From NCBI GenBank assembly GCA_910578755.1, contig CAJTSZ010000008.1, forward strand, positions 1-32,036: DNA of 32,036 nt, in the 5' to 3' direction. Below, piece after piece: positions 7,289 to 15,075 of the stretch (the first letter of the stretch is position 1; each line of letters starts with the position of its first letter). The translations under genes were made by a program, and so were the position numbers. This stretch comes from an uncultured Oscillospiraceae bacterium. GTDB taxonomy: Bacteria > Bacillota > Clostridia > Oscillospirales > Ruminococcaceae. Under the pieces are notes generated by a model, which searched no databases, was not told the origin of the DNA, and saw only the letters and a program-made list of their open reading frames with translations.

Positions 7289-7615
7289 ATGGACTACGCA
7301 ATAAAGTTATTAGAAACAGAACGAGAAATTATTATAGCTGCACTAAAAAATGGGAAAAAAGAAAGGTTGAATGATTTACAACAGTTAGATAAGGCATTAG
7401 GCTGGCTGCGCTTATTAGAAGAAAGGCAACTTGATAAGGCGAATAGATACCATCTGGAACCATTACCTTTTATTGAAGGGTATGGAGGATTTACGAACTA
7501 TCGTATAGCCATTGACAATGAAACAGATGATATGAAATTTTGGGAAGAATATAAGAAAGATGATGGTTCTCATTTGTTGCTATCATTGGGAGATTATCTC
7601 CTAATAGAAAAGTAA
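7289..7615 (+). CDS. hypothetical 108-residue protein
   Basis: Not recognised. It is a soluble, charged 108-residue protein: an N-terminal helical half rich in Lys, Glu and Leu (ETEREIIIAALKNGKKERLND) and a C-terminal half with aromatic and acidic residues (FTNYRIAIDNETDDMKFWEEYKKDD). There is no signal peptide or membrane segment. The ATG has only a poor ribosome binding site (GGAT abutting). A weak extended -10 (TGGTAAAAT, ending 7249) lies 40 bp upstream. Codons are visibly more A/T-ending than in neighbours such as the M42 peptidase, which may mean recent acquisition. Confidence 0.55.
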   Translation: MDYAIKLLETEREIIIAALKNGKKERLNDLQQLDKALGWLRLLEERQLDKANRYHLEPLPFIEGYGGFTNYRIAIDNETDDMKFWEEYKKDDGSHLLLSLGDYLLIEK

Positions 7616-7656
7616 GACGGGGAAAATGGAAACAGGAGGGGAAACAATTCTTTTTT

Positions 7657-7830
7657 ATGTCAGTGAGGAGTTTGCCCGCGGATATCCACAAGGGCGGACT
7701 TGGACAAAAACCAGCCGTTGGTGTGGGCCATAGACGAAGCTTATTTGCCCAAGAGCTGCTTACCATGCTGTGTGCCAGAGAACAGGGAATGGTAAAAGGG
7801 AAAGGCACACAGTATTCTTTTGCATTGTAA
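7657..7830 (+). CDS. doubtful 57-residue ORF or gene remnant
   Basis: An ATG-started frame of 57 residues ending at the TAA at 7828-7830. The frame stays open upstream into the 3' end of the 7289 gene. The best ribosome binding site (GGAGG near 7635-7640) is 17 nt away, too far for this ATG. The sequence (for example RRSLFAQELLTMLCAREQG) resembles nothing I can name. It could be the tail of a decayed gene. The stretch 7616-7955 otherwise holds only the promoter and leader of the next gene. Confidence 0.2.
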   Translation: MSVRSLPADIHKGGLGQKPAVGVGHRRSLFAQELLTMLCAREQGMVKGKGTQYSFAL

Positions 7831-7876
7831 AACAAAAAAGTAAGCAGCAGCTATATCTTTTTAGTGAAAAATAGGG

Positions 7877-7882
7877 TATAAT
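7877..7882 (+). promoter_or_regulatory. -10 box before the M42 peptidase gene
   Basis: A perfect TATAAT about 74 bp before the start of the M42 gene. The expected -35 position (about 7854-7859, TATCTT) is poor, so this is a tentative promoter. Confidence 0.4.
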
Positions 7883-7955
7883 GTCCTTAATAGGGCTATG
7901 GGAGCTAATCATTCGTTCCCATGGCGCAAAAGAATATTTTAGGAGGTACACTGCA

Positions 7956-8996
7956 ATGGAAATTTCAAATTATAAAGAATATCTTTTTGAAACAGCAAAA
8001 AAGATTTTTGCCATTGACAGCCCCAGCGGCTATTACTTTAATGTAACGGAAGAAGTGCGCAGAATAGCCGAAGAATTGGGCTATTCCTTTGAAAGGATTG
8101 AAAAAGGCTGCGGTATTATTACTGTAGACGGCCGCGACAACAGCAGAACCGTTCTTCTTTCTGCCCATGTAGATACTTTGGGCTTAATGGTACGTTCCAT
8201 TACTTCCAAAGGCGACCTGAAATTTACCTGCGTTGGCGGCCCAATTTTGCCAACCTTGGACGGTGAATACTGCCGTATTATTACAAGGGACGGCCGTACT
8301 TATACTGGTACTATTTTGTGCGAAAGCGCAGCGGTTCATGTTCACCCAGAGGCTTCCTCCTCTGCAAGGGATGAAAAAACCATGTATGTGCGTATTGACG
8401 AGCAAGTTCATAATAAAGAAGACGTATTGAACTTGGGTATTTCCGCCGGGGATTACATTTGCATTGACCCTAAAACCGTTGTTACAGAAAGCGGCTTCTT
8501 AAAATCCCGCTTTATTGACGACAAAGGCAGTGTAGCTTGCCTGCTCACCCTGCTGAAAATTATGAAGGACAACAACCTGAAGCCACAGTATAAAACAAAA
8601 ATCTTTATTTCTGTGTTTGAAGAGGTTGGCCATGGCGCTTCCTACATGCCAAGCGATGTAAAAGAGGTAATTGCTGTGGACATGGGCTGTATTGGCTTGG
8701 ACTTGAACTGCACCGAATACGATGTTTCCATTTGTGCAAAGGATTCCGGCGGCCCATACGACTACGATATGACAACAAAGCTGATTAACCTGGCAAAAGA
8801 GAACAACCTGAAATATGCTGTTGATATTTACCCACGGTATGGCTCCGATGTTGGCGCTGCTTTAAAAGGCGGCCACAATATTAAAGGCGCTTTAATTGGC
8901 CCTGGCGTTGCTGCTTCCCACGGTATGGAACGCACCCATTACTCCGCTATGGAAAACACCATTAAGCTGCTTATGCTGTATACGGACTGTAAATAA
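7956..8996 (+). CDS. M42 family metallopeptidase (aminopeptidase)
   Basis: A 346-residue cytosolic di-zinc aminopeptidase of the M42 (glutamyl/tetrahedral aminopeptidase, FrvX-like) family. Visible metal and catalytic motifs in order: SAHVDTLG (His near residue 71), FIDDKGS (Asp near 188-189), EEVGHGAS (catalytic Glu near 222-223), AVDMG (Asp near 242), and HGMERTH (His near 328). The start is the ATG at 7956, nine nt after AGGAGG (7941-7946); an in-frame ATG at 7881 lies in the promoter. It probably trims peptides in amino-acid recycling. A clear terminator follows directly. Confidence 0.92.
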   Translation: MEISNYKEYLFETAKKIFAIDSPSGYYFNVTEEVRRIAEELGYSFERIEKGCGIITVDGRDNSRTVLLSAHVDTLGLMVRSITSKGDLKFTCVGGPILPTLDGEYCRIITRDGRTYTGTILCESAAVHVHPEASSSARDEKTMYVRIDEQVHNKEDVLNLGISAGDYICIDPKTVVTESGFLKSRFIDDKGSVACLLTLLKIMKDNNLKPQYKTKIFISVFEEVGHGASYMPSDVKEVIAVDMGCIGLDLNCTEYDVSICAKDSGGPYDYDMTTKLINLAKENNLKYAVDIYPRYGSDVGAALKGGHNIKGALIGPGVAASHGMERTHYSAMENTIKLLMLYTDCK

Positions 8997-9005
8997 TCTT
9001 TTGGG

Positions 9006-9033
9006 AAAAGAGCAGAGGTGTTTCTGCTCTTTT
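9006..9033 (+). terminator. rho-independent terminator after the M42 gene
   Basis: AAAAGAGCAGA (9006-9016), a 6-nt loop, TCTGCTCTTTT (9023-9033), then a further T-rich run. Perfect 11-bp stem located 9 bp after the stop codon. Confidence 0.9.
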
Positions 9034-9073
9034 TCTTTTTTAGCAGCCGCAAATAGAAGAGGGGGAAAGAAAA

Positions 9074-9559
9074 TTGTCTATAACAACAGTTGTTTCCACG
9101 CTGGAGGAGCTGGAAACAACCGCAGGCCTTGCACACCAAATTTGGCATGAATATTATACCGATATTTTAGGGGAAGCCCAAGTAAACTACATGGTAAATA
9201 CAATGCAAAACGCAGAAGCCATGAAAAAACAAATAGAAAATGGCATGGTGTACTGTAATATTTACTGGCAGGGCAAGGTGGCAGGATACTTTGCCGTAGA
9301 ACCACAGGGGGATAAACTGTTTTTAAGCAAGTTTTATATTTCCCAGGCATTTCGCGGCAAAGGCATTTTTAAAGCTGTATTGGGGGAAATAATATCTCAT
9401 TCCCAAGGGATGCAGTGTGTTTATCTTACAGTAAACAAGGGGAACAAAAATGCCATAGAGGCCTACAAAAAGCTGGGTTTTACCCAAACAGACGCAATAG
9501 AAACCAATATTGGAAACGGTTTTATTATGGATGATTATGTAATGCAAAAGAATATTTAG
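9074..9559 (+). CDS. GNAT family N-acetyltransferase
   Basis: A 161-residue GNAT-fold protein. The acetyl-CoA pyrophosphate-binding motif A is QAFRGKGIFKAVL (about residues 92-104), preceded by the beta-strand LFLSKFYIS. The C-terminal NKNAIEAYKKLGF is the typical motif B. The substrate is unknown. It starts with TTG at 9074, supported by AGAGGGGGA eight nt upstream. It lies between the M42 terminator and the cwlD promoter, so it may be transcribed by read-through or from an unrecognised promoter. Its last codons overlap the cwlD promoter -35 box. Confidence 0.87.
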   Translation: MSITTVVSTLEELETTAGLAHQIWHEYYTDILGEAQVNYMVNTMQNAEAMKKQIENGMVYCNIYWQGKVAGYFAVEPQGDKLFLSKFYISQAFRGKGIFKAVLGEIISHSQGMQCVYLTVNKGNKNAIEAYKKLGFTQTDAIETNIGNGFIMDDYVMQKNI

Positions 9560-9587
9560 CATATTGCCGCAGCAGCCTGCATAGCTA
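9559..9587 (+). promoter_or_regulatory. sigma-E-like promoter of cwlD
   Basis: GCATATT (9559-9565), a 14-bp spacer, then CATAGCTA (9580-9587), 33 bp before the cwlD start. The -35 fits the Bacillus sigma-E consensus perfectly and the -10 begins with the conserved CATA. In Bacillus cwlD is transcribed in sporulating cells under sigma-E and sigma-G. Confidence 0.68.
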
Positions 9588-9619
9588 TTTGTTAATAAAA
9601 CAAATGGCAGGTGGGGAAT

Positions 9620-10327
9620 ATGGTAAAAAAACAGGGGCTGTTTGCACTGTTGTGCACACTGCTTATTTTAGGCACAGCAATTGGTTCTATTTTGTATTTG
9701 GGGGAAACCAAAGAAGTTATTGTACAATACCGCAGTAAACCTAAAATTATTATTGATAGTGGCCACGGTGGGTTTGACGGAGGAGCTGTAGGCGTAAACA
9801 ATACAGTAGAAAAGGACATTAACTTAAGTATTGCTTTAAAACTGCGGGATATGCTGCAATGCAATGGGTTCCAGGTGATTATGACCCGGGACACCGATAT
9901 TTCCCTTCATGACCCAGAGGTAACGGGTATGGCCAAACAAAAGCGTTCCGATATGTACAACCGCAGGGAGATTATTGACGAAAACCCTGACGGCTTGTTC
10001 ATTAGTATCCACCAAAACAAGTTTGGGGAAAGTTCTTCCTGGGGAGCGCAAATTTTTTACAGCCCAAACCATACAGATTCCGAGTACTTAGCCCAAATTG
10101 TGCAGCAAAAATTTGTAAAATATTTACAGCCGGAAAACCACAGGGAAATAAAGCAGTCCGGGCAGGAATTATTTTTACTATACCATGCTAAGGTACCGGC
10201 TATTTTGGCGGAGTGCGGTTTTATTTCCAATGCGGAAGAGTGCGAAAAGCTCACTTCCTCCCAATACCAGGACCAGGTTGCCTTTGTGCTGTTTACCAGT
10301 TTAATGGATTATTACCAGCAGGTATAG
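9620..10327 (+). CDS. cwlD: N-acetylmuramoyl-L-alanine amidase CwlD, cortex modification
   Basis: A 235-residue amidase_3 protein with an N-terminal membrane anchor (about residues 7-25). The zinc ligands and catalytic residues are all present: His49 in DSGHGG, Glu64 in TVEKDINLS, His131 in ISIHQNK, and Glu198 in LAECGF. The length matches CwlD, which removes the peptide side chain from muramic acid during muramic-lactam formation in the spore cortex. I chose the ATG at 9620, with AGGTGGGG upstream, over the GTG at 9611, which is part of that site. The sigma-E-like promoter upstream supports the sporulation role. Confidence 0.88.
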   Translation: MVKKQGLFALLCTLLILGTAIGSILYLGETKEVIVQYRSKPKIIIDSGHGGFDGGAVGVNNTVEKDINLSIALKLRDMLQCNGFQVIMTRDTDISLHDPEVTGMAKQKRSDMYNRREIIDENPDGLFISIHQNKFGESSSWGAQIFYSPNHTDSEYLAQIVQQKFVKYLQPENHREIKQSGQELFLLYHAKVPAILAECGFISNAEECEKLTSSQYQDQVAFVLFTSLMDYYQQV

Positions 10328-10331
10328 GGGA

Positions 10332-10365
10332 AAAGTGCCCTTGGAAAAGGTGTAAAAGGCACTTT
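10332..10365 (+). other. hairpin between cwlD and radA
   Basis: AAAGTGCC (10332-10339) pairs with GGCACTTT (10358-10365) across an 18-nt loop. The loop contains a competing small hairpin CCTT-GGAA-AAGG. No strong U-run follows, so it may be a weak terminator or processing site that lowers read-through into radA. Confidence 0.4.
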
Positions 10366-10406
10366 GAAAAAAGCAGAAAAACAGGACAGGACGAAAAGGA
10401 GTAATT

Positions 10407-11783
10407 ATGGCAAAAGCCAAAACATTTTATGTATGTACAGAATGTGGGGGTATCCAGCCTAAATGGATGGGGAAGTGCCCGGAATGCGGCAGCTGGAATA
10501 CGCTTACAGAAAGCATTGAGGAAGCCTCGCCAGCCTCCCCCAGGGGGGCTGGCAGTGTGCGCAGCGGTGCCTATGCCCCAGCCGCTACCCACACGTTGGA
10601 AGAAATAGACTCCAAGGAGGAACACCGCTATACCACAGGTATGGGAGAACTGAACCGGGTACTGGGCGGAGGGATTGTTCCAGGGTCAGTTATTTTGCTT
10701 AGCGGGGACCCAGGCATTGGCAAATCTACTTTACTGCTGCAAATATGCCAAACCATTTCCAACAATGCTTCTATTTTATATATTTCCGGGGAGGAAAGCC
10801 TGCGGCAAATTAAGCTGAGGGCCACACGGCTTGGGGTACTTACAAATAACCTGCATTTAGGCGCAACAACAAATATAGAAGCTGTAGTCGAAGCTATCCA
10901 CCAAAAAAAGCCGGATATTGTTATGGTGGACTCCATACAAACAATGAACCTTGCTGCCTTAAATTCTTCCTCCGGCAGTGTATCCCAGGTAAGGGAATGT
11001 ACCCAGTTGTTAATTAACGCCGCTAAAACGTTGGAAATACCTGTTTTTATTGTGGGCCATGTGAATAAAGATGGCGCTATTGCCGGCCCAAAGGTGATGG
11101 AGCATATGGTGGACGCTGTTTTGTATTTTGAGGGAGAACGCAATTTAAGCTACCGCATTCTCCGTTCTATTAAAAACAGGTATGGTTCCACCAATGAAAT
11201 AGGCGTTTTTGAAATGCTGGAAAACGGGCTTCATGAAGTAAAGAACCCTTCTATGGCCATGTTGGAGGGGCGCCCCAGCAATGTTTCCGGCACCTGTGTG
11301 GCCTGTGTAATGGAGGGTTCCCGCCCCATTTTGGCAGAGGTACAGGCCCTAGTAAGCAAAACCGGCTTTGGTAACCCAAGAAGAATGTCTACAGGGTTTG
11401 ACTTTAACCGTACCGCCCTGCTTTTGGCCGTGTTAGAAAAACGCTGCGGTTACTTCTTTGGTAATTTGGATGCTTATATCAATGTAGTAGGGGGCTTTCG
11501 CCTGGATGAACCAGCCGCAGATTTGCCGGTAGCCTTGGCCTTGGCTTCTAACTTAACGGACCGGGTGATTGCCGACGACATTGTAGCCTTTGGGGAAATT
11601 GGTTTGGCCGGGGAAATCCGTATGGTAAACCGTATTTCCATTCGGGTAAAAGAAGCACAGCGCCTGGGGTTCAGACGCTGTGTTCTTCCGCAGCAGTGTA
11701 TTTCTACTTTAGACTTTGAACCGGAAATCCAGCTCATTGGCGTTTCGAGCCTGCCCCAGGCGATCCATACTATTTTGGGCTAA
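10407..11783 (+). CDS. radA: DNA repair protein RadA
   Basis: A 458-residue RecA-like branch-migration ATPase. The N-terminal zinc finger uses Cys10, Cys13, Cys24 and Cys27 (CTEC...CPECGSWN). Walker A is GDPGIGKST near residues 100-108, the RadA signature KNRYG lies near 256, and the C-terminal third is the Lon-protease-like domain. The length is standard. AAAAGGAG precedes the ATG. Its last 75 bp overlap a small leftward gene in antisense. Confidence 0.97.
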   Translation: MAKAKTFYVCTECGGIQPKWMGKCPECGSWNTLTESIEEASPASPRGAGSVRSGAYAPAATHTLEEIDSKEEHRYTTGMGELNRVLGGGIVPGSVILLSGDPGIGKSTLLLQICQTISNNASILYISGEESLRQIKLRATRLGVLTNNLHLGATTNIEAVVEAIHQKKPDIVMVDSIQTMNLAALNSSSGSVSQVRECTQLLINAAKTLEIPVFIVGHVNKDGAIAGPKVMEHMVDAVLYFEGERNLSYRILRSIKNRYGSTNEIGVFEMLENGLHEVKNPSMAMLEGRPSNVSGTCVACVMEGSRPILAEVQALVSKTGFGNPRRMSTGFDFNRTALLLAVLEKRCGYFFGNLDAYINVVGGFRLDEPAADLPVALALASNLTDRVIADDIVAFGEIGLAGEIRMVNRISIRVKEAQRLGFRRCVLPQQCISTLDFEPEIQLIGVSSLPQAIHTILG

Positions 11784-11909
11784 GGGTCCCATAGTTAAAA
11801 AATAGGGACAGTCGCTTTCCTTACTGTTGGAAAGGGCGTGAACGCCTTCCATAATACAGTAGCCCTCCTGTTGAAATTTGCAGGGACGGTTACAGGAAAT
11901 CATGTTCAA
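11709..11909 (-). CDS. small Cys-rich protein convergent with radA
   Basis: A 66-residue protein with the pattern SCNRPCKFQQEGYC...SDCPYF. It resembles a short clostridial family with four conserved cysteines, often mislabelled hydroxymyristoyl-ACP dehydratase in databases. Metal binding is likely; function is unknown. The likely start is TTG at 11909 (GAAAGG 11 nt upstream) or the ATG at 11903. The conserved part ends near 11790. The remaining 28 residues are read antisense to the 3' end of radA and look like a non-conserved tail. Confidence 0.6.
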   Translation of the reverse strand: MNMISCNRPCKFQQEGYCIMEGVHALSNSKESDCPYFLTMGPLAQNSMDRLGQARNANELDFRFKV

Positions 11910-11928
11910 AACAAAACAATCCTTTCTA

Positions 11929-11970
11929 AACAGCTCCTTGTGCTTTGGTATAGGGAGCTGTTGTTTTACT
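11929..11970 (+). terminator. terminator downstream of radA
   Basis: AACAGCTCC (11929-11937), a 16-nt loop, GGAGCTGTT (11954-11962), then GTTTTACTTC and more T-rich sequence. A perfect 9-bp stem. It lies 145 bp after radA and just upstream of the leftward Cys-rich gene, so it probably stops the radA transcript after it has run antisense to that gene. Confidence 0.65.
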
Positions 11971-12062
11971 TCTTTATTTTACATAAAAATAAAAAGAATA
12001 TTCTTCCCTTTGGCAGAGAAACTAAATTTGAAATAAAATTTACCAGGGGAGTGGTTGTTTAC

Positions 12063-13106
12063 ATGGTAAAGCGGTTATTATTGCTGCTATTTTTGCCTGT
12101 TTTAGTTCTTTCGGTAGGGTTTGTTCCCAAAATAGTACTGGCAAACACCCAGGAGGTACCCTATGTTTTTCCTTCTGTAGAGAGCTTTGCTGAAGCAATT
12201 GAAGTAAATGGGGAGATTATAGAGGGGCAAAAACGGGAGATTTATATTTCTGTTCCAGTGTATGCAGAAAAGGTAACTATTTCTGTTGGGGATATGGTGC
12301 AGCAGGGGCAGGTTGTGGCTATCATTAACCAAGAGGTCACAAAAGCTGTGGCAGCTTCCAGTGTAACAGTACCTAAAATTTCTTCTGAAGTTTCTGGGGA
12401 CGCCATTGCAGCCTTGGCAGAACAATACGGTATTCCTGTTGATTTTGCTGCCCAATATGTTCCAAAAGAAACAGCGCCGGCAAGTGCCGCAAAAGGGGAT
12501 GTAGAACAAATACCAAGGGAAATTATAGCGCCCATTACCGGTGTTGTTACCCAAAGCAGCCTGCAGGAAAATGTAATGACCAGTATGGAGAACCCCTTAA
12601 TAACCATTTCTTCTATAGAACATTTTAAAGCCAAAATGGAGGTTCCGGAAGAAAAAATTCAGCAGGTAAAAATAGGGGATTCTGTTATAGTTTCTTCCTC
12701 TTCCTTTTCTGCCGCATGCCGGGGGAAAATTAGTAAAATTTATCCAACTGCACAAACAAACCCCTTTGCTGCCAGCAAAACTGTAACAGTAGAGGCCGAT
12801 ATTCAAACCGGCGTTTCCCAGTTAAAACCTGGTTTCAGTGTAAATGGGTCCATATATGTGGGAGAAAATGAGGAGCTGCTCACTATTCCATACGAAGCAG
12901 TAGGGCAGGACAGCAACCAGCAGGAGTATGTTTATGTTTATTCCAAAGGGAGGCCTGTGCGTAAAAATATTACCACAGGGAAGGAACTGCTTCACACGGT
13001 GGAGGTAACTAAGGGGCTGGGTATAACAGACATTGTTTTATTAGAACCGGAAAATATACAGCCCAACTTAATGGTAAGGCTGAAAGGGGAGTACCATGTT
13101 AGTTAA
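12063..13106 (+). CDS. HlyD/MacA-like efflux adaptor protein
   Basis: A 347-residue exported adaptor. A signal peptide or anchor (MVKRLLLLLFLPVLVLSVGF) is followed by a first lipoyl half-motif (VPVYAEKVTISVGDMVQQGQVVA), an insert of about 60 residues, the second lipoyl half (IIAPITGVVTQSSLQENV), and beta-barrel and membrane-proximal domains. The start at 12063 is supported by AGGGGAG 11 nt upstream. The insert between the lipoyl halves lacks the long coiled-coil hairpin of MacA and is Ala- and Pro-rich. It overlaps the next gene by 11 bp. A weak promoter (TTGGCA, 18 bp, TAAAAT ending at 12039) lies directly upstream. Confidence 0.83.
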   Translation: MVKRLLLLLFLPVLVLSVGFVPKIVLANTQEVPYVFPSVESFAEAIEVNGEIIEGQKREIYISVPVYAEKVTISVGDMVQQGQVVAIINQEVTKAVAASSVTVPKISSEVSGDAIAALAEQYGIPVDFAAQYVPKETAPASAAKGDVEQIPREIIAPITGVVTQSSLQENVMTSMENPLITISSIEHFKAKMEVPEEKIQQVKIGDSVIVSSSSFSAACRGKISKIYPTAQTNPFAASKTVTVEADIQTGVSQLKPGFSVNGSIYVGENEELLTIPYEAVGQDSNQQEYVYVYSKGRPVRKNITTGKELLHTVEVTKGLGITDIVLLEPENIQPNLMVRLKGEYHVS

Positions 13107-14283
13107 ACAAATTTCCAGCAGCATACGCAGCTTAAAACGCCAAAAATTTAGAACATGGTTTACAGTTACCAGCATTGCCATTGGGGTTACCGCTATTGTG
13201 CTTACAACCCACATTGGATTTTCCGGTAAAGCCTTTTTAAATAAAGAGATGAACAGCATGGGCATGGATAGCTTGCTTTTGGGAACAAAAGAGGGAAGTG
13301 GGACATTTTATTTTGCTGAGGATTTAAACCTGATTCACAAACAGAACCAGGTAGCGGCGGCAACACCCTTACTTTCCTCTTATGCAAAAGTAAAAATGCG
13401 CAATTACAGCGCAAAGGCTATGGTGTGGGGAATAGGGGAACAGGCGGAAGCTGTGGTTTCCTTGCAGCCGATTTACGGGCGAATGTTAAATAAAAACGAT
13501 ATTAGAGGAAAAAGGAATGTTTGTGTAGTCGACGAAAAAACGGCTCAAAATTTTTATAAACGAACCAATATTGTAGGAAAGACAATAGAAGTTTTTTTAA
13601 ACAACAAAAGCTGCACCTATGAAGTAGTTGGGGTAGTAAAGTCCGGCGGGGCAATTTTTCAAAACATTGTTGGCCAGTACGTCCCCAATTTTGTATACCT
13701 GCCTTATACTGCTATGCAGCAGGATTTGGGCCAAGAAGGGTTCCCGCAAATTGCAGTAAAATTAGCAGATACAAACCAAAGCAAAGAATTTGAAGAAAAG
13801 ATAACCCAGGTTTTCCGCCGCATTCGCCAGGAACACAGCAATTATACAGTGCAGAATATGGCAAGCCAGCAGGAAACTTTAAATTCTGTAATTGATATTA
13901 CTACTGTTATTATTACTGCAATAGCGGCAATTTCCTTTTTGGTAGCTGGTTTTGGTATGATGGCAATTATGATGATTTCTGTAAAGGAGCGCACCAAGGA
14001 AATTGGGATAAAAAAATCCATTGGGGCCAGCAAAGGCCAAATTTTGCAGGAATTCTTAGTAGAATCGTTTACTATTTCTTTATTGGGGAGTATAATAGGT
14101 TGTGCCTTTAGCGTTGGCATTTTACTGATGGCTCAAAAAGTCTTTGAAAAAGCTATTGTAATTCGGTGGGACTTTTTAGGTTGGTGCATAGCAATTACAA
14201 TTATTGCAGGGACTTTATTTGGGCTGCCGCCTTCTTACCAGGCCAGTAAAATGGAACCTGTGCAGGCTTTACGTTATGATTAA
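13096..14283 (+). CDS. MacB/FtsX-type ABC transporter permease
   Basis: A 395-residue permease: first membrane helix at about residues 20-40 (TVTSIAIGVTAIVLTTHI), a large extracytoplasmic MacB-type core domain, then three C-terminal helices. It carries the family signature MISVKERTKEIGIKKSIGAS and ends with MEPVQALRYD. It overlaps the adaptor gene by 11 bp, so the two are translationally coupled. Such permeases need a LolD/MacB-type ATPase, normally the neighbouring gene. None exists here: the next gene is a DUF6873 protein. The ATPase must be supplied from elsewhere, or the pair works without one. Confidence 0.88.
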   Translation: MLVKQISSSIRSLKRQKFRTWFTVTSIAIGVTAIVLTTHIGFSGKAFLNKEMNSMGMDSLLLGTKEGSGTFYFAEDLNLIHKQNQVAAATPLLSSYAKVKMRNYSAKAMVWGIGEQAEAVVSLQPIYGRMLNKNDIRGKRNVCVVDEKTAQNFYKRTNIVGKTIEVFLNNKSCTYEVVGVVKSGGAIFQNIVGQYVPNFVYLPYTAMQQDLGQEGFPQIAVKLADTNQSKEFEEKITQVFRRIRQEHSNYTVQNMASQQETLNSVIDITTVIITAIAAISFLVAGFGMMAIMMISVKERTKEIGIKKSIGASKGQILQEFLVESFTISLLGSIIGCAFSVGILLMAQKVFEKAIVIRWDFLGWCIAITIIAGTLFGLPPSYQASKMEPVQALRYD

Positions 14284-14300
14284 AGGGAGAGCCTATTTGT

Positions 14301-15059
14301 ATGAAGCGTTGGTTAAAACAACCGCATTTGCCTAACAATACAGTGAAATTGTGTGTATTGGATACAGAAAAAGAACAGTTTGCCAAAGAATTGTGTAAAT
14401 TAGGGGTAAGGTGCCTTTCTACAAAAGATTGCCCATTGCTAAATAAACCGGTTGCTTCCCACGCAGATATGGTACTGCATCATTTAGGGGGAAACCGGTT
14501 TATTTTAGCGGAAGGGGAGGCATATTTGACACAGCAGCTAAAAGAAGAAGGCGCCCAAATACAGATATGCCCAATAGAAGAAAAGGATTACCCTCACGAT
14601 GTACCTTTGAACGGGGTAAAATTAGGTAAATACCTAATATATAACCCTAAAACCTTATTGCCAAGTTTAGAAACGGAATATTTAAACCAAGGCGCTGTTC
14701 CCATTGCTGTAACCCAGGGGTACACAAAGTGTTCTGTAGCTATAGTGAATAAGGAAGCAATTATTACCGCAGACGATAATATTGCCGCACAGTGCCGTTT
14801 GGCTGGATTGGACGTGTTGAAGATTTTTCCTGGGCATATTGGAATTAACCGGTACTCCTACGGATTTATTGGCGGATGCTGTGGTTTAATCGGCCCCCAT
14901 GAACTGGCTTTTACTGGCAATATAGCGCTGCACCCACAATATGACGCGATATACAGTTTTTTAAAAAATCACCATGTGGATGCTGTATGCCTTTCAAAGG
15001 AACCTCTTTGGGATATTGGCGGTATTTTACCGTTACAGGAGGAATTGGGGAACAGCTAA
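14301..15059 (+). CDS. DUF6873 family protein (guanidino-modifying-enzyme-like fold)
   Basis: A 252-residue protein that I match to DUF6873, described as having the GME fold of arginine deiminases and amidinotransferases. Motifs consistent with that include HADMVLHHLGG (residues 54-64), TADDN (157-161), HIGINRYSYGFIGGCCG (179-195) with two candidate nucleophile cysteines (193, 194), and HELAFTGN (200-207). No substrate is known. It starts 17 bp after the permease and is probably in the same operon, but a link to the transporter is only positional. Confidence 0.62.
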   Translation: MKRWLKQPHLPNNTVKLCVLDTEKEQFAKELCKLGVRCLSTKDCPLLNKPVASHADMVLHHLGGNRFILAEGEAYLTQQLKEEGAQIQICPIEEKDYPHDVPLNGVKLGKYLIYNPKTLLPSLETEYLNQGAVPIAVTQGYTKCSVAIVNKEAIITADDNIAAQCRLAGLDVLKIFPGHIGINRYSYGFIGGCCGLIGPHELAFTGNIALHPQYDAIYSFLKNHHVDAVCLSKEPLWDIGGILPLQEELGNS

Positions 15060-15075
15060 AAATAAGAGTAAGCCC

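Noticed and set aside
7289..7830. A single frameshifted gene joining 7289-7615 and 7657-7830
   Set aside because: The two parts show no common family, and the first ORF ends with a plausible natural C-terminus; kept as separate, low-confidence items.
11995..12004. AGAATATTCT palindrome before the adaptor gene as a sigma-E -35 or operator
   Set aside because: The expected -10 at 14 bp (AGAAACTA) lacks the CATA start; a single 10-bp AT-rich palindrome is easily due to chance.
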